64,000 bases of DNA from Ottowia thiooxydans DSM 14619 (GTDB lineage: Bacteria > Pseudomonadota > Gammaproteobacteria > Burkholderiales > Burkholderiaceae_C). The stretch spans positions 1 to 64,000 of the forward strand of contig NZ_AUGX01000013.1 in NCBI RefSeq assembly GCF_000422885.1, written 5' to 3'. The notes beneath the pieces were generated by a model that was given only the letters and a program-made list of their open reading frames with translations, searched no databases and was not told the origin of the DNA. This document shows, one piece after another, positions 35,359-43,391 of this stretch. Both the position numbers and the translations under genes were made by a program. Within the stretch, counting starts at the first letter, position 1. Every line of letters begins with the position of its first letter.

Positions 35359-35421
35359 GTGAGTCTTGAAGAAGAAATGACCCCGCACTTGCTGGGGGTA
35401 GCTCCGGGGTCTTGAGAAAAA

Positions 35422-35464
35422 TGGTGGCTAAACAAGACTTTTACATTGTAAAACCAAGCCACCA
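35422..35464. promoter_or_regulatory. Nested palindrome, candidate IclR operator of module A
   Basis: Inner perfect palindrome TTTTACATTGTAAAA (35439-35453) is bracketed by perfect outer arms TGGTGGCT (35422-35429) and AGCCACCA (35457-35464). The spacing is asymmetric (9 versus 3 bases). It lies 64 bases upstream of the IclR start and 105 bases upstream of the synthetase start, as expected for divergent control. Confidence 0.6.
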
Positions 35465-35568
35465 AATCCCTCTAGGCAATCAGCGAAGGCCTTCCCACAA
35501 TCGACCGCACGAAATCACAAGACGTGTTGGAGCGCTGATGTCAGTGCTCTGGTTTTTGAGAAGGCCAC

Positions 35569-37782
35569 ATGCTGGAGACATTCCTAAATCCCAGGAGTAT
35601 TGCCGTGATTGGTGCGTCGCAAGACGTCTCCAAAATACGCGGACGGATGCTGCGCATCCTGATCGAAAGCGGCTATGACGGTGTCTTGCTTCCGGTCAAT
35701 CCGTCGCACGCCACGGTGCAGGGTTTGCCTGCATATCCAAGCATTTCAGCGTTACCGCAGCGCGCGGATATGGCGCTGATTGCCACCCCGGCAGAGGCCG
35801 TGTGTGATGTGCTGCGCGAATGCGCTGGTGCTGGGATCATGAACGCGGTGGTCTTCACAGCTGGTGCAGCGCATGGCACTGAAGCGGAACGGCAACTGGT
35901 CTCCCGTATGTCCGCGGTAGCCCTGGAAACCGGTATGCGCGTGCTGGGGCCAAACTGTGAAGGCTTCTTTAATGTGCGCGACAACGTCGCGGGAAACTTC
36001 AGCCCGTCCATTCACCTTGCAGCGCCGCTGCACATACAAGGCGGACTGCAACGGCCCATCAGCATCGTCTCGCAAAGTGGTGCTGTCGGATTTGGGCTCT
36101 TTACTCAGTTGAAGCAGCAAGGCCTGATCTGCCGGCATCTGGTCACCACAGGCAACGAAGCTGACCTGGAGTGCCTGGATTTTGTGGAGCACATCGTCAG
36201 GGAGGGTGGCAGCGGTCCTATCCTTTTGTTCGTCGAAGGGTTGAAAGATGGCCAGCGCTTTGCCCGGGTGGCGAAGCTGGCTGCCGACCATGAAGTGCCT
36301 CTGGTGTTCTGCAAAGTCGGCAACTCGATTGCCGGAGCCAGGGCGGCGGCTTCACACACTGCCCACCTCACTGGGGCCATGACCGCGTATGAGGCTACCT
36401 TTAGACGTTACGGTGTCGTGAGCGCGCTGGATTCAGATCAGGCGTTGACGGCAACCAGGGTGTTGGCTTGCCTGTCCCCGGCGCGTGGAAACCGGGTTGC
36501 CGTGCTGTCTACTTCGGGCGGAACGGGCGTGTGGCTGGCGGACGCCTGTTCCGCCATGGGGTTGGAATTTCCGGTGCCAGATGAGGCGCTGCACGCTCGC
36601 CTTGCGAAAGTGATTCCCGCCATTGGTGGCATTGCGAATCCGGTGGACATGAGCGCGAGCGTGATTGAAGGCCAGGGCGAGGTGCTGGCAGAAGCACTGC
36701 GCGTGATGACTGAGGCCAACTACATGGATGCGGTGGTCATTGCGATGTCTCTGGCTGCGAAGGATCGCATCAAGCAGATGCAGCCTGCGCTTGAGCCATT
36801 TCTCGCATCTACATCGCTTCCAGTCATCATTCATTCCCAGGCCTACGCGACCCAGGATAACCTGGATGCGCTGTCCCGGATGGGGGGCTTGGCCTTGGGT
36901 ATGCGCGACACCGCCTTTGCGCTCAAGACCTTGAGTGACTATGGGGCATTTCGGCGGACGTGGAGCTCGCAGAAAGCGTGCATTGAATCGGTTGCCAGTG
37001 CGCCCCTCGTGTCGGAGCAGGCATGCCGGGAAATGCTGGACCAAGGCAAGCAGGCACAACTGCTTCGCGCCTATGGCATTGCCTTACCCCCTGAGGCCGT
37101 GGTGGCATCCAAGAAAGAGGCACTTCTTGCCGCGCACGGTATGGGTTACCCCGTGGCGCTCAAGATCGTGTCCGCTCAGGTTCAGCACAAAACGGAGGTA
37201 GGCGGCCTGGCTCTGGATGTGCGCAGTGATGAGGATCTGGAAAGCGCCTATGAGCAGGTACTGACCAACGTCGCACGTGCTGCTCCGCAGGCACGCATTG
37301 AGGGCATGCAGATCCAGAAGATGATGCCGCCCGGGTTGGAGATGGTCTTGGGCATCACCCGGGATCCAGATTTCGGGCATCTGCTCATGGTGGGACTGGG
37401 CGGCGTGTTCGTTGAGCTGCTTCGTGATGTGGCGTTCTCGCCCGTACCCGTCTCGCCGGACCAGGCCGAGGATTTGATTCGCTCGCTCAAAGGTTTTTCG
37501 CTCCTGGAGGGCTGGCGCGGTGGGGAGCCTGGCGATGTGCGGGCCCTCGCGCTGTTGGCCAGCGGCCTGGCGCGTCTCGCAGCTGAGCATCCAGACGCTA
37601 TTGAAGAAATCGATCTCAACCCGGTGCTGGTTTACGCAAGCAGTGTGTGCGCAGTGGACTACCTGGTGATCCCGCACCGTAACGCCTTAGCCGTTCGCCC
37701 TGAGCCTGTCGAAGGGCTTAAGCAGATTCAGCCGGAACGGACCCCAGATCTCATTGACTGCTCATCCAAGAAAGAACATTGA
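35569..37782 (+). CDS. ADP-forming acyl-CoA synthetase of module A
   Basis: A 737-residue NDP-forming acyl-CoA ligase of the same fused architecture as the copy at 2601-4751. It has a CoA-binding domain (FLNPRSIAVIGASQDVSKIR at the start), SQSGAVGFGLFTQL, the phospho-His region ASHTAHLTGAMTAYE, and a C-terminal ATP-grasp domain (GYPVALKI; HKTEVGGLALDV). It should activate the organic acid degraded by module A. The last 30 or so residues are anomalous: VRPEPVEGL is the translation of a dispersed repeat, so the native C-terminus was probably altered. Its TGA overlaps the next ATG by one base. It is the first gene of a 13-kb co-directional run. Confidence 0.92.
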   Translation: MLETFLNPRSIAVIGASQDVSKIRGRMLRILIESGYDGVLLPVNPSHATVQGLPAYPSISALPQRADMALIATPAEAVCDVLRECAGAGIMNAVVFTAGAAHGTEAERQLVSRMSAVALETGMRVLGPNCEGFFNVRDNVAGNFSPSIHLAAPLHIQGGLQRPISIVSQSGAVGFGLFTQLKQQGLICRHLVTTGNEADLECLDFVEHIVREGGSGPILLFVEGLKDGQRFARVAKLAADHEVPLVFCKVGNSIAGARAAASHTAHLTGAMTAYEATFRRYGVVSALDSDQALTATRVLACLSPARGNRVAVLSTSGGTGVWLADACSAMGLEFPVPDEALHARLAKVIPAIGGIANPVDMSASVIEGQGEVLAEALRVMTEANYMDAVVIAMSLAAKDRIKQMQPALEPFLASTSLPVIIHSQAYATQDNLDALSRMGGLALGMRDTAFALKTLSDYGAFRRTWSSQKACIESVASAPLVSEQACREMLDQGKQAQLLRAYGIALPPEAVVASKKEALLAAHGMGYPVALKIVSAQVQHKTEVGGLALDVRSDEDLESAYEQVLTNVARAAPQARIEGMQIQKMMPPGLEMVLGITRDPDFGHLLMVGLGGVFVELLRDVAFSPVPVSPDQAEDLIRSLKGFSLLEGWRGGEPGDVRALALLASGLARLAAEHPDAIEEIDLNPVLVYASSVCAVDYLVIPHRNALAVRPEPVEGLKQIQPERTPDLIDCSSKKEH
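37691..37718 (+). repeat. Dispersed GAGCCTGTCGAAGGG-type repeat inside a CDS end
   Basis: CCGTTCGCCCTGAGCCTGTC followed by GAAGGGCTT is the widespread proteobacterial repeat often seen between genes. Here it is translated as VRPEPVEGL at the tail of the acyl-CoA synthetase. Confidence 0.7.
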
Positions 37783-38183
37783 TGAACCCGACTTCTCCTT
37801 CATCGCCTGTCAGGTCGCCAGATCTGGACTACGAGCAGTTTCTGCGCGAGGGCCGCTTCATGATCCAGCGCAGCGCCAGCAGTGGTGCGTATGTGTTCTA
37901 TCCCCGCATTGCAGAACCTGTGACGGGGGCTATGGATCTCGAATGGGTCAACGCCTCAGGCAATGGCACGGTCTACTCCGCCACGGTGATCCGCCCTCGC
38001 GCTCCGGCGCAGCCTTACAACGTTTGCCTGATTGATCTGGAAGAGGGGCCTCGGATGATGTCGCGTGTGGACGGCATGGCCGCCGATGCGGTACAGATAG
38101 GCATGCGCGTGACGGCACGCATTGTGCAAGAGGGTGATAAGCCCCTAGTTGTGTTCTTTCCGATGGAAGGGAGCTCGGTATGA
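37782..38183 (+). CDS. DUF35 OB-fold protein lacking zinc-ribbon cysteines
   Basis: A 133-residue DUF35 (ChsH2-C-like) protein. The OB-fold half is clear: GTVYSATVIRPRAPAQPYNV and PRMMSRVDGMAADAVQIGM. The N-terminal rubredoxin-like zinc ribbon normally has CxxC pairs; here the first pair is replaced by serine (IQRSASSGAYVFYPR) and only one Cys remains in the whole protein, so zinc binding there is unlikely. DUF35 proteins partner thiolase-fold enzymes, notably Ltp2-type aldolases. The next gene is exactly such a protein and overlaps by 4 bases. The ATG overlaps the preceding stop. Confidence 0.88.
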   Translation: MNPTSPSSPVRSPDLDYEQFLREGRFMIQRSASSGAYVFYPRIAEPVTGAMDLEWVNASGNGTVYSATVIRPRAPAQPYNVCLIDLEEGPRMMSRVDGMAADAVQIGMRVTARIVQEGDKPLVVFFPMEGSSV

Positions 38184-39331
38184 GCAAATTTCCAAGAGGC
38201 AAGACAGCCGTAGTGGGCGCCGCGACCTATGGTCTCGGTGAAGCGCCCGGATTCACAGCGTTGGAGCTTGCCGCCGGGGCGAGCTTGGCCGCTCTGGACG
38301 ATGCAGGCCTGGCTTTGAAGGATGTCGATGGCCTGTTCGTCGCGCTCCCGGAAGATCAATTTTCGGGGTTGAGCCTGTCAGAATATTTCGGTATCCACCC
38401 TGCCATCACAGACAACAACCGTGTGGGCGGCTCGTCGTTTCAAACCCACGCCATCGTGGCCGCCCTGGCACTGGAGGCTGGTCTATGCAATGTGGCACTG
38501 ATCGCCTACGGAAGCAACCAGCGCAGCGCCGCAGGCAGGCTGGTCACACCGACTCGGCCTTTCCCATATGAAGGCCCGTACAAGCCGACTTATCCGATAT
38601 CAGCCTACGCGCTGTCGGCTGCACGACACATGTACCAGTACGGAACGACCCGCCGTCAGTTTGCCGAGGTGGCCGTAGCTGCACGTGCCTGGGCGCAACT
38701 CAACCCCGAGGCATTCGCGCGTGATCCACTCACCATTGATGAAGTGCTGGCCTCGCGCATGGTGTCCGACCCTTTGAGCGTGCGTGATTGCTGCCTGGTG
38801 ACTGATGGCGCCTCTGCCGTCGTGATGACGCGTGCCGACCGTGCGCGCCACACGACGCATGCACCCGTGCACCTGCTGGGAGGAGCTGCAGCCACCACAC
38901 ACCGAAACATCATGGCCATGGATGACCTGACCGTGACAGGCGCGGCAGATTCTGGGCGCCGGGCTTTCGAGTATGCCGGCCTCCAACCAGCGGATGTCGA
39001 TGTACTCCAGCTCTATGACGCTTTCACGATCAACCCCATTCTCTTTCTGGAAGACCTGGGGTTTTGCAAGAAAGGCGAAGGCGGAGCGTTCGTGGAGGGC
39101 GGGCGCATAGCGCCGGGCGGTGCGTTGCCGGTGAACACCAATGGCGGTGGGCTCTCGTGCACGCACCCCGGGATGTATGGCCTTTTCACCATGGTTGAAG
39201 CGGTGCGCCAATTGCGTGGTGATACCGGCGCACGTCAGGTCCAGGGAGCCAAGGTCGCACTTGCACATGGGAATGGGGGCACTTTGTCGAGCCAGGCCAC
39301 GCTGATCTTCGGTACAGAAGAAACGCTTTAA
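38180..39331 (+). CDS. Thiolase-fold lipid-transfer-type protein (Ltp2-like, possible aldolase)
   Basis: A 383-residue thiolase-superfamily protein of the SCP-x/Ltp group. The canonical nucleophilic Cys region is VGGSSFQTHAIVAA, without Cys, so classical thiolysis is doubtful. The C-terminal half keeps QLYDAFTINPILFLEDLGFC and NTNGGGLSCTHPGMYG. In steroid side-chain catabolism, Ltp2 lacks the thiolase cysteine and cleaves by retro-aldol with a DUF35 partner. The upstream DUF35 gene overlaps this start by 4 bases, supporting a complex. I infer carbon-carbon cleavage of a hydroxyacyl-CoA; the family is certain, the reaction is not. Confidence 0.87.
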   Translation: MSKFPRGKTAVVGAATYGLGEAPGFTALELAAGASLAALDDAGLALKDVDGLFVALPEDQFSGLSLSEYFGIHPAITDNNRVGGSSFQTHAIVAALALEAGLCNVALIAYGSNQRSAAGRLVTPTRPFPYEGPYKPTYPISAYALSAARHMYQYGTTRRQFAEVAVAARAWAQLNPEAFARDPLTIDEVLASRMVSDPLSVRDCCLVTDGASAVVMTRADRARHTTHAPVHLLGGAAATTHRNIMAMDDLTVTGAADSGRRAFEYAGLQPADVDVLQLYDAFTINPILFLEDLGFCKKGEGGAFVEGGRIAPGGALPVNTNGGGLSCTHPGMYGLFTMVEAVRQLRGDTGARQVQGAKVALAHGNGGTLSSQATLIFGTEETL

Positions 39332-39340
39332 GGAGTCGCC

Positions 39341-40198
39341 ATGCCCACGACTTACGAAAAACTGAAAGCGCTCCGTGTGGACGACATGAGCTTCTCGTAC
39401 CGACCCAAGGACGTGATGCTGTATGCGCTGAGCGTCGGCATGGGTCGCGATCCGCTGGATAGGCAGGAGTTGAAATACGTCTTTGAGAAGGAACCGCTAA
39501 AGGTCGTACCCTCGCTAGCGTGTGTGGTCTCACGCACCAATCTGCTGCTGAATGCGGGTCTGGATCGTACCAAGATCGTCCATGGTGAGCAGGTCCTGAA
39601 GCTATTCCGCCCTTTACCTCCGGCGGCGGATCTCCTGGCGTCGTCTCGCGTGAGTGCTGTGCATGACAAGGGTGAGGGCAAGGGCGTTCTGATCTATGTG
39701 GATACAGAGGTCAGGGATGCTGCCACGGGCGAACCGTTGTATGCGCTACGACAAGGGACCTTCGCGCGTGGTGATGGCGGTATGGGCGGAGATCTCGGAC
39801 CCGCACCGCATCCTCATGTCATGCCCACCCGCAAGCCGGACCTCGTAGCGGCTTCCGATACGCGTGCGGATCAGGCTTTGCTGTACCGGCTTAACGGCGA
39901 TATGAACCCGCTGCATGCCGACCCTGAATTGGCTGCGCGCGTGGGGTTCAAGGCGCCAATCCTGCATGGCTTGTGCACCTATGGAGTGGCTTGCCGGGAG
40001 ATTTTGGCTCAGGTTTGTGAGTACGACCAGACGGCCATTGAAGAGTTCAACGTTCGCTTCACCTCACCGGTCTACCCCGGAGAGCGCATCACGACCCAGG
40101 CGTGGATCGATGGCGATGTGGTGTCTTTCCGCTGCAGCGTAGAGGCGCGTGACAAGGTGGTTCTGGACAACGGTATGTGCCGTGTTCGAAGGGCCTGA
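39341..40198 (+). CDS. MaoC-type (R)-specific enoyl-CoA hydratase
   Basis: A 285-residue double hot-dog protein. The C-terminal half carries the hydratase-2 motif YRLNGDMNPLHADPE at about residues 181-196 with the catalytic Asp and His, followed by GFKAPILHGLCTYG. The N-terminal half is a degenerate hot-dog (MLYALSVGMGRDPLDRQELK). This is the layout of 2-enoyl-CoA hydratase 2. It follows the Ltp-like gene after 9 bases. It would hydrate the enoyl-CoA made by the dehydrogenase pair downstream, giving a hydroxyacyl-CoA for the Ltp/DUF35 pair. Confidence 0.9.
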   Translation: MPTTYEKLKALRVDDMSFSYRPKDVMLYALSVGMGRDPLDRQELKYVFEKEPLKVVPSLACVVSRTNLLLNAGLDRTKIVHGEQVLKLFRPLPPAADLLASSRVSAVHDKGEGKGVLIYVDTEVRDAATGEPLYALRQGTFARGDGGMGGDLGPAPHPHVMPTRKPDLVAASDTRADQALLYRLNGDMNPLHADPELAARVGFKAPILHGLCTYGVACREILAQVCEYDQTAIEEFNVRFTSPVYPGERITTQAWIDGDVVSFRCSVEARDKVVLDNGMCRVRRA

Positions 40199-40257
40199 CG
40201 AGGCGACTTTTTCTCACACCGTAGATGACTAAAAACCCAGGAAAAGGAGACAAGAAC

Positions 40258-41226
40258 ATGAAGACTCAACTGCGAATCTTGCTATGCGCGGCGCTGGCCT
40301 TGACGGGCTACGTCTCAGCCTATGCCCAAGCCACAGGCTACCCCAACAAGACCATCAAGATCGTCTCGCCTTACGCGCCAGGGGGCTCCACGGATCTGCT
40401 CACACGCGCCGCTGCGGAACTGGTGGGAAAGAAACTTGGGCAGGCGATGATCATCGAGAGCCGGCCTGGAGCAGGCACCCTGATTGCCACGCGGGGTGTG
40501 AAAGCCGCAGAGGCTGACGGCTACACGCTTTTGCTGCAGTCCAACGGGTTCGTCAGCAACCTGCATGCCTTCAAGGAACCGGGCTACGCCATGGCTGACT
40601 TCAAGCCGGTGGCGGTACTGGGGAAATCTTCTTATGTGCTCATGATTTCGACCAAGGGGCCGGCACGCGACATCAAGGAGTTCGTTGAGTACGCGAAAGG
40701 CCGCAACGATCTCTCCTATGGCACTTTGGGGCGTGGCGGGCGAACCCACATCCTGGCGGAAGAATTTGCGACGCGAGCTGGCTTCAAGTGGCAGGACATT
40801 CCTTACAAGGGCGGGGCTGACGGAGTGAACGCCGTGCTGGGCCGCCACATTGATGGGTATTTTGCGTCGGTGGCATTGGCCCACCCACACGCGCAGTCTT
40901 CGAACCTGAGATTGATTGGAATCGCCAGCGAAGTCCGCTCGGAATTCCTGCCTGCCGTGCCCACCTTCAAGGAAGCGGGCATTCCGCAGATGACGGATGA
41001 CCTCTGGATCGCCTTGTTCGCGCGCTCCGATATTCCCCAACCCATTCTCGACACGCTGCGCACGGCTTTCCGGGAAGTCAGTGCTTCGGAGGAGATGAAG
41101 GTGGTGCGTCAGCGCATCCAGATGTCGACTTACACGGCAAGCCTTGCCGAGTTCGAAACCAGTATGAATGCTGCGCTTGTGCAGACCATTCAGGAATTCA
41201 AGCAACACAAGCTTCCACAGCAGTGA
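40258..41226 (+). CDS. Bug/TctC-family receptor, module A (first copy)
   Basis: A 322-residue Bug receptor with Sec signal (MKTQLRILLCAALALTGYVS, cleavage near AYAQ). The core motifs YPNKTIKIVSPYAPGGSTD and ESRPGAGTLIATRG follow. AAGGAGA 10 bases before ATG 40258 fixes the start; an upstream in-frame ATG is disregarded. It sits inside the acyl-CoA operon between MaoC and an SDR, implying uptake or sensing of the same substrate. No membrane TctAB partner is present. Confidence 0.93.
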   Translation: MKTQLRILLCAALALTGYVSAYAQATGYPNKTIKIVSPYAPGGSTDLLTRAAAELVGKKLGQAMIIESRPGAGTLIATRGVKAAEADGYTLLLQSNGFVSNLHAFKEPGYAMADFKPVAVLGKSSYVLMISTKGPARDIKEFVEYAKGRNDLSYGTLGRGGRTHILAEEFATRAGFKWQDIPYKGGADGVNAVLGRHIDGYFASVALAHPHAQSSNLRLIGIASEVRSEFLPAVPTFKEAGIPQMTDDLWIALFARSDIPQPILDTLRTAFREVSASEEMKVVRQRIQMSTYTASLAEFETSMNAALVQTIQEFKQHKLPQQ

Positions 41227-41255
41227 AGCTGTACCCGCTCAAAGGAGAAAGAACT

Positions 41256-42203
41256 ATGAAGCTAAAAGGAAAATCTGCCATCGTGACCGGTGGTGGGCGA
41301 GGTATCGGTCGCGCCATTGCGCTTGAACTGGCTCGTCAGGGCGCTGCGGTGGTCGTCAATGACCCAGGTCTGGGCCGCAGTGGCGAGCTCACCACGGAGA
41401 GGCCCGCAGATGAAGTGGTGGCTGAAATCGTTCAGGCGGGTGGGCGCGCGGTGGCCAACCATGAATCTGTCTCGGATCATCAAAAGGCCGGGCAGATGGT
41501 GCAGCAGTGCATAGACAGTTTCGGCAGTATCGACATTCTCATCAACTCTGCCGGTGTGGTGCGAGAACGCATGATCTGGAATATGACCGAGGATGAGTTC
41601 GACACGGTCATCGGTGTGCACCTCAAGGGCATGTGGAACATGTCTCACCACGCCATTCGCTACATGCGGACGCAGGGGTTCGGGCGCATTGTCAGTTTGT
41701 CCTCAGACGCGTTCAAAGGAACCTTCGGGCAGTGCAACTACGCTGCGGCCAAAGCCGGCATCATTGGCCTGACGCGTTCCATAGCCAAGGAAACAGCCAA
41801 GTTTGGAATCACCGCCAACGCGCTGTGCCCGGTGGCCGACACCCGCATGACCGCCACGCCTGAGGTGGCGGCCAACCGCAAACGCAAGCTCGAAAGTGGG
41901 TTGATCACCCAGGCACAGTACGACGCCGCGATGCAGGCCAAAGGGCCGGAATACGTGGCTCCTTTGGCAGCCTACCTCTGCCTGGAGGACGCAGACTTCA
42001 TAAACGGACAGACATTCCATGTGGAGAAGGGCGTTATCAATACCTATTACTTTGGCGAAGATCGCAATTCGATGTTCAAAGTGGGTGACGGTTTGTTCAC
42101 ACTGGAGGAGCTGGAAGAGTGCCTGCCCCGCGCCCTGCTGAATGGCGTTCCCCCCATCGCTCCGGTCGTCAAGCGTGAACAAGCGCAGAAAGCTGGCGCA
42201 TGA
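41256..42203 (+). CDS. Short-chain dehydrogenase/reductase, 3-hydroxyacyl-CoA type
   Basis: A 315-residue SDR. The NAD motif TGGGRGIG is at about residues 10-17, the NSAGV segment near 95 and the active-site YAAAK near 161-165. The N-terminus (LARQGAAVVVNDPGLGRSGE) and longer C-terminal tail match the multifunctional-enzyme-2/(3R)-hydroxyacyl-CoA dehydrogenase group rather than simple FabG. AAAGGAGAAAGA precedes ATG 41256. Its stop overlaps the next start by 4 bases. It pairs logically with a MaoC hydratase, whose (R)-hydroxy product it would oxidise. Confidence 0.88.
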   Translation: MKLKGKSAIVTGGGRGIGRAIALELARQGAAVVVNDPGLGRSGELTTERPADEVVAEIVQAGGRAVANHESVSDHQKAGQMVQQCIDSFGSIDILINSAGVVRERMIWNMTEDEFDTVIGVHLKGMWNMSHHAIRYMRTQGFGRIVSLSSDAFKGTFGQCNYAAAKAGIIGLTRSIAKETAKFGITANALCPVADTRMTATPEVAANRKRKLESGLITQAQYDAAMQAKGPEYVAPLAAYLCLEDADFINGQTFHVEKGVINTYYFGEDRNSMFKVGDGLFTLEELEECLPRALLNGVPPIAPVVKREQAQKAGA

Positions 42204-43375
42204 CTGCAGATCTGCGCGAGTTCCGGGATGAAGTGCGGGCCTTCATCCGCGCGAGCTTGTCGGAGGAGCTGCGCGAACGTGTGATGCGTGGCTATTCACA
42301 GCTGGAAAAGGCTGACTATGTCTTTTGGCAGAGGTGCTTGTATGAACGCGGCTGGGGTGCGCCAAGTTGGCCCATGGAGCATGGCGGCGCTGGCTGGACT
42401 GCCGCACATCGCCAGATTTTTGACGATGAGTGCGCGCGCTTGGGTGCACCGCGCACACAGCCCCAGATGGTGAAAATGATTGGCCCTATCCTCTGTGCGC
42501 ACGGCACACCGGAGCAGCAGGCGCGCTTTCTTCCTCCAATTCTGAAAGGCGACGAGTGGTGGTGTCAGGGCTATTCCGAGCCTGGCGCAGGCTCCGATCT
42601 GGCGGCGATCTCCACCCGCGCTGAACGTGACGGCGATCATTACGTGGTCACCGGCCAGAAAGTCTGGACTTCCTTCGCGCATTTTTCTGACTGGATGTTC
42701 TGCCTGGTGCGCACGGAGGTCGCAGCGCGCAAGCAGGAGGGCATCACCTTCTTGCTCATCGATATGCGTTCGCCCGGCGTAGAAGTTCGCCCTATCCATA
42801 CGTTGGACCTGGCGCATCACACCAACGAAGTATTCCTGAACGAAGTACGGGTGCCGGTGGAAAACCGCATTGGAGAAGAAGGCCGGGGATGGACTTATGC
42901 CAAGGCCTTGCTCGCGCACGAACGCAGCGGTATTGCTGAGCTTGGACGGGCGCGAGAGCGGTTTGAACGCATACACCGCATCGTCGCAGACCCAGCGATC
43001 GCCGGAGCGAGGCTGCGGGGCGACGCGGAGTTCATGTCGCAGCTTGCCCAACTGGAAGTGGAGATCATGGCAGCTGAAGCCACCACGCTCAGGCTTCAGG
43101 AAAGCCATGCTGCACCGGCGCTCTCGTCCGTGCTGAAACTGCGGGGCTCCGAGATCACGCAGCGGCTCACGCGTCTGGCGGTGGAGGCGCTCGGGCCTCA
43201 TGCCTTGCACTTCGATATCGAAGAAGCAAGCAGAGGTCCGCATGAAGACGATCCCCTGCCTTCCTACGCCACGGGCCGTGTTCCTGAGTACATGGTGTTC
43301 CGCTCTCTCACCATCGCCGGCGGCTCCAGTGAAATCCAACGCAACATCATCGCCAAGCTGGCCTTTGGTGATTGA
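42200..43375 (+). CDS. Acyl-CoA dehydrogenase, large-type subunit
   Basis: A 391-residue acyl-CoA dehydrogenase. The FAD/substrate motifs WCQGYSEPGAGSDLAAIST and VTGQKVWTSFAHFSDWMFCL are present. At the end the usual YEG(T)SE catalytic-Glu segment reads TIAGGSSEIQRNII, so the standard base position is Gly. This form is known from the large subunit of two-gene dehydrogenases such as PimC or FadE28/29-type heterotetramers. It overlaps the SDR by 4 bases and is followed by a small-type partner after 16 bases. Together they likely form one enzyme. Confidence 0.92.
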   Translation: MTADLREFRDEVRAFIRASLSEELRERVMRGYSQLEKADYVFWQRCLYERGWGAPSWPMEHGGAGWTAAHRQIFDDECARLGAPRTQPQMVKMIGPILCAHGTPEQQARFLPPILKGDEWWCQGYSEPGAGSDLAAISTRAERDGDHYVVTGQKVWTSFAHFSDWMFCLVRTEVAARKQEGITFLLIDMRSPGVEVRPIHTLDLAHHTNEVFLNEVRVPVENRIGEEGRGWTYAKALLAHERSGIAELGRARERFERIHRIVADPAIAGARLRGDAEFMSQLAQLEVEIMAAEATTLRLQESHAAPALSSVLKLRGSEITQRLTRLAVEALGPHALHFDIEEASRGPHEDDPLPSYATGRVPEYMVFRSLTIAGGSSEIQRNIIAKLAFGD

Positions 43376-43391
43376 AGCAAGGCGCCCTGCG

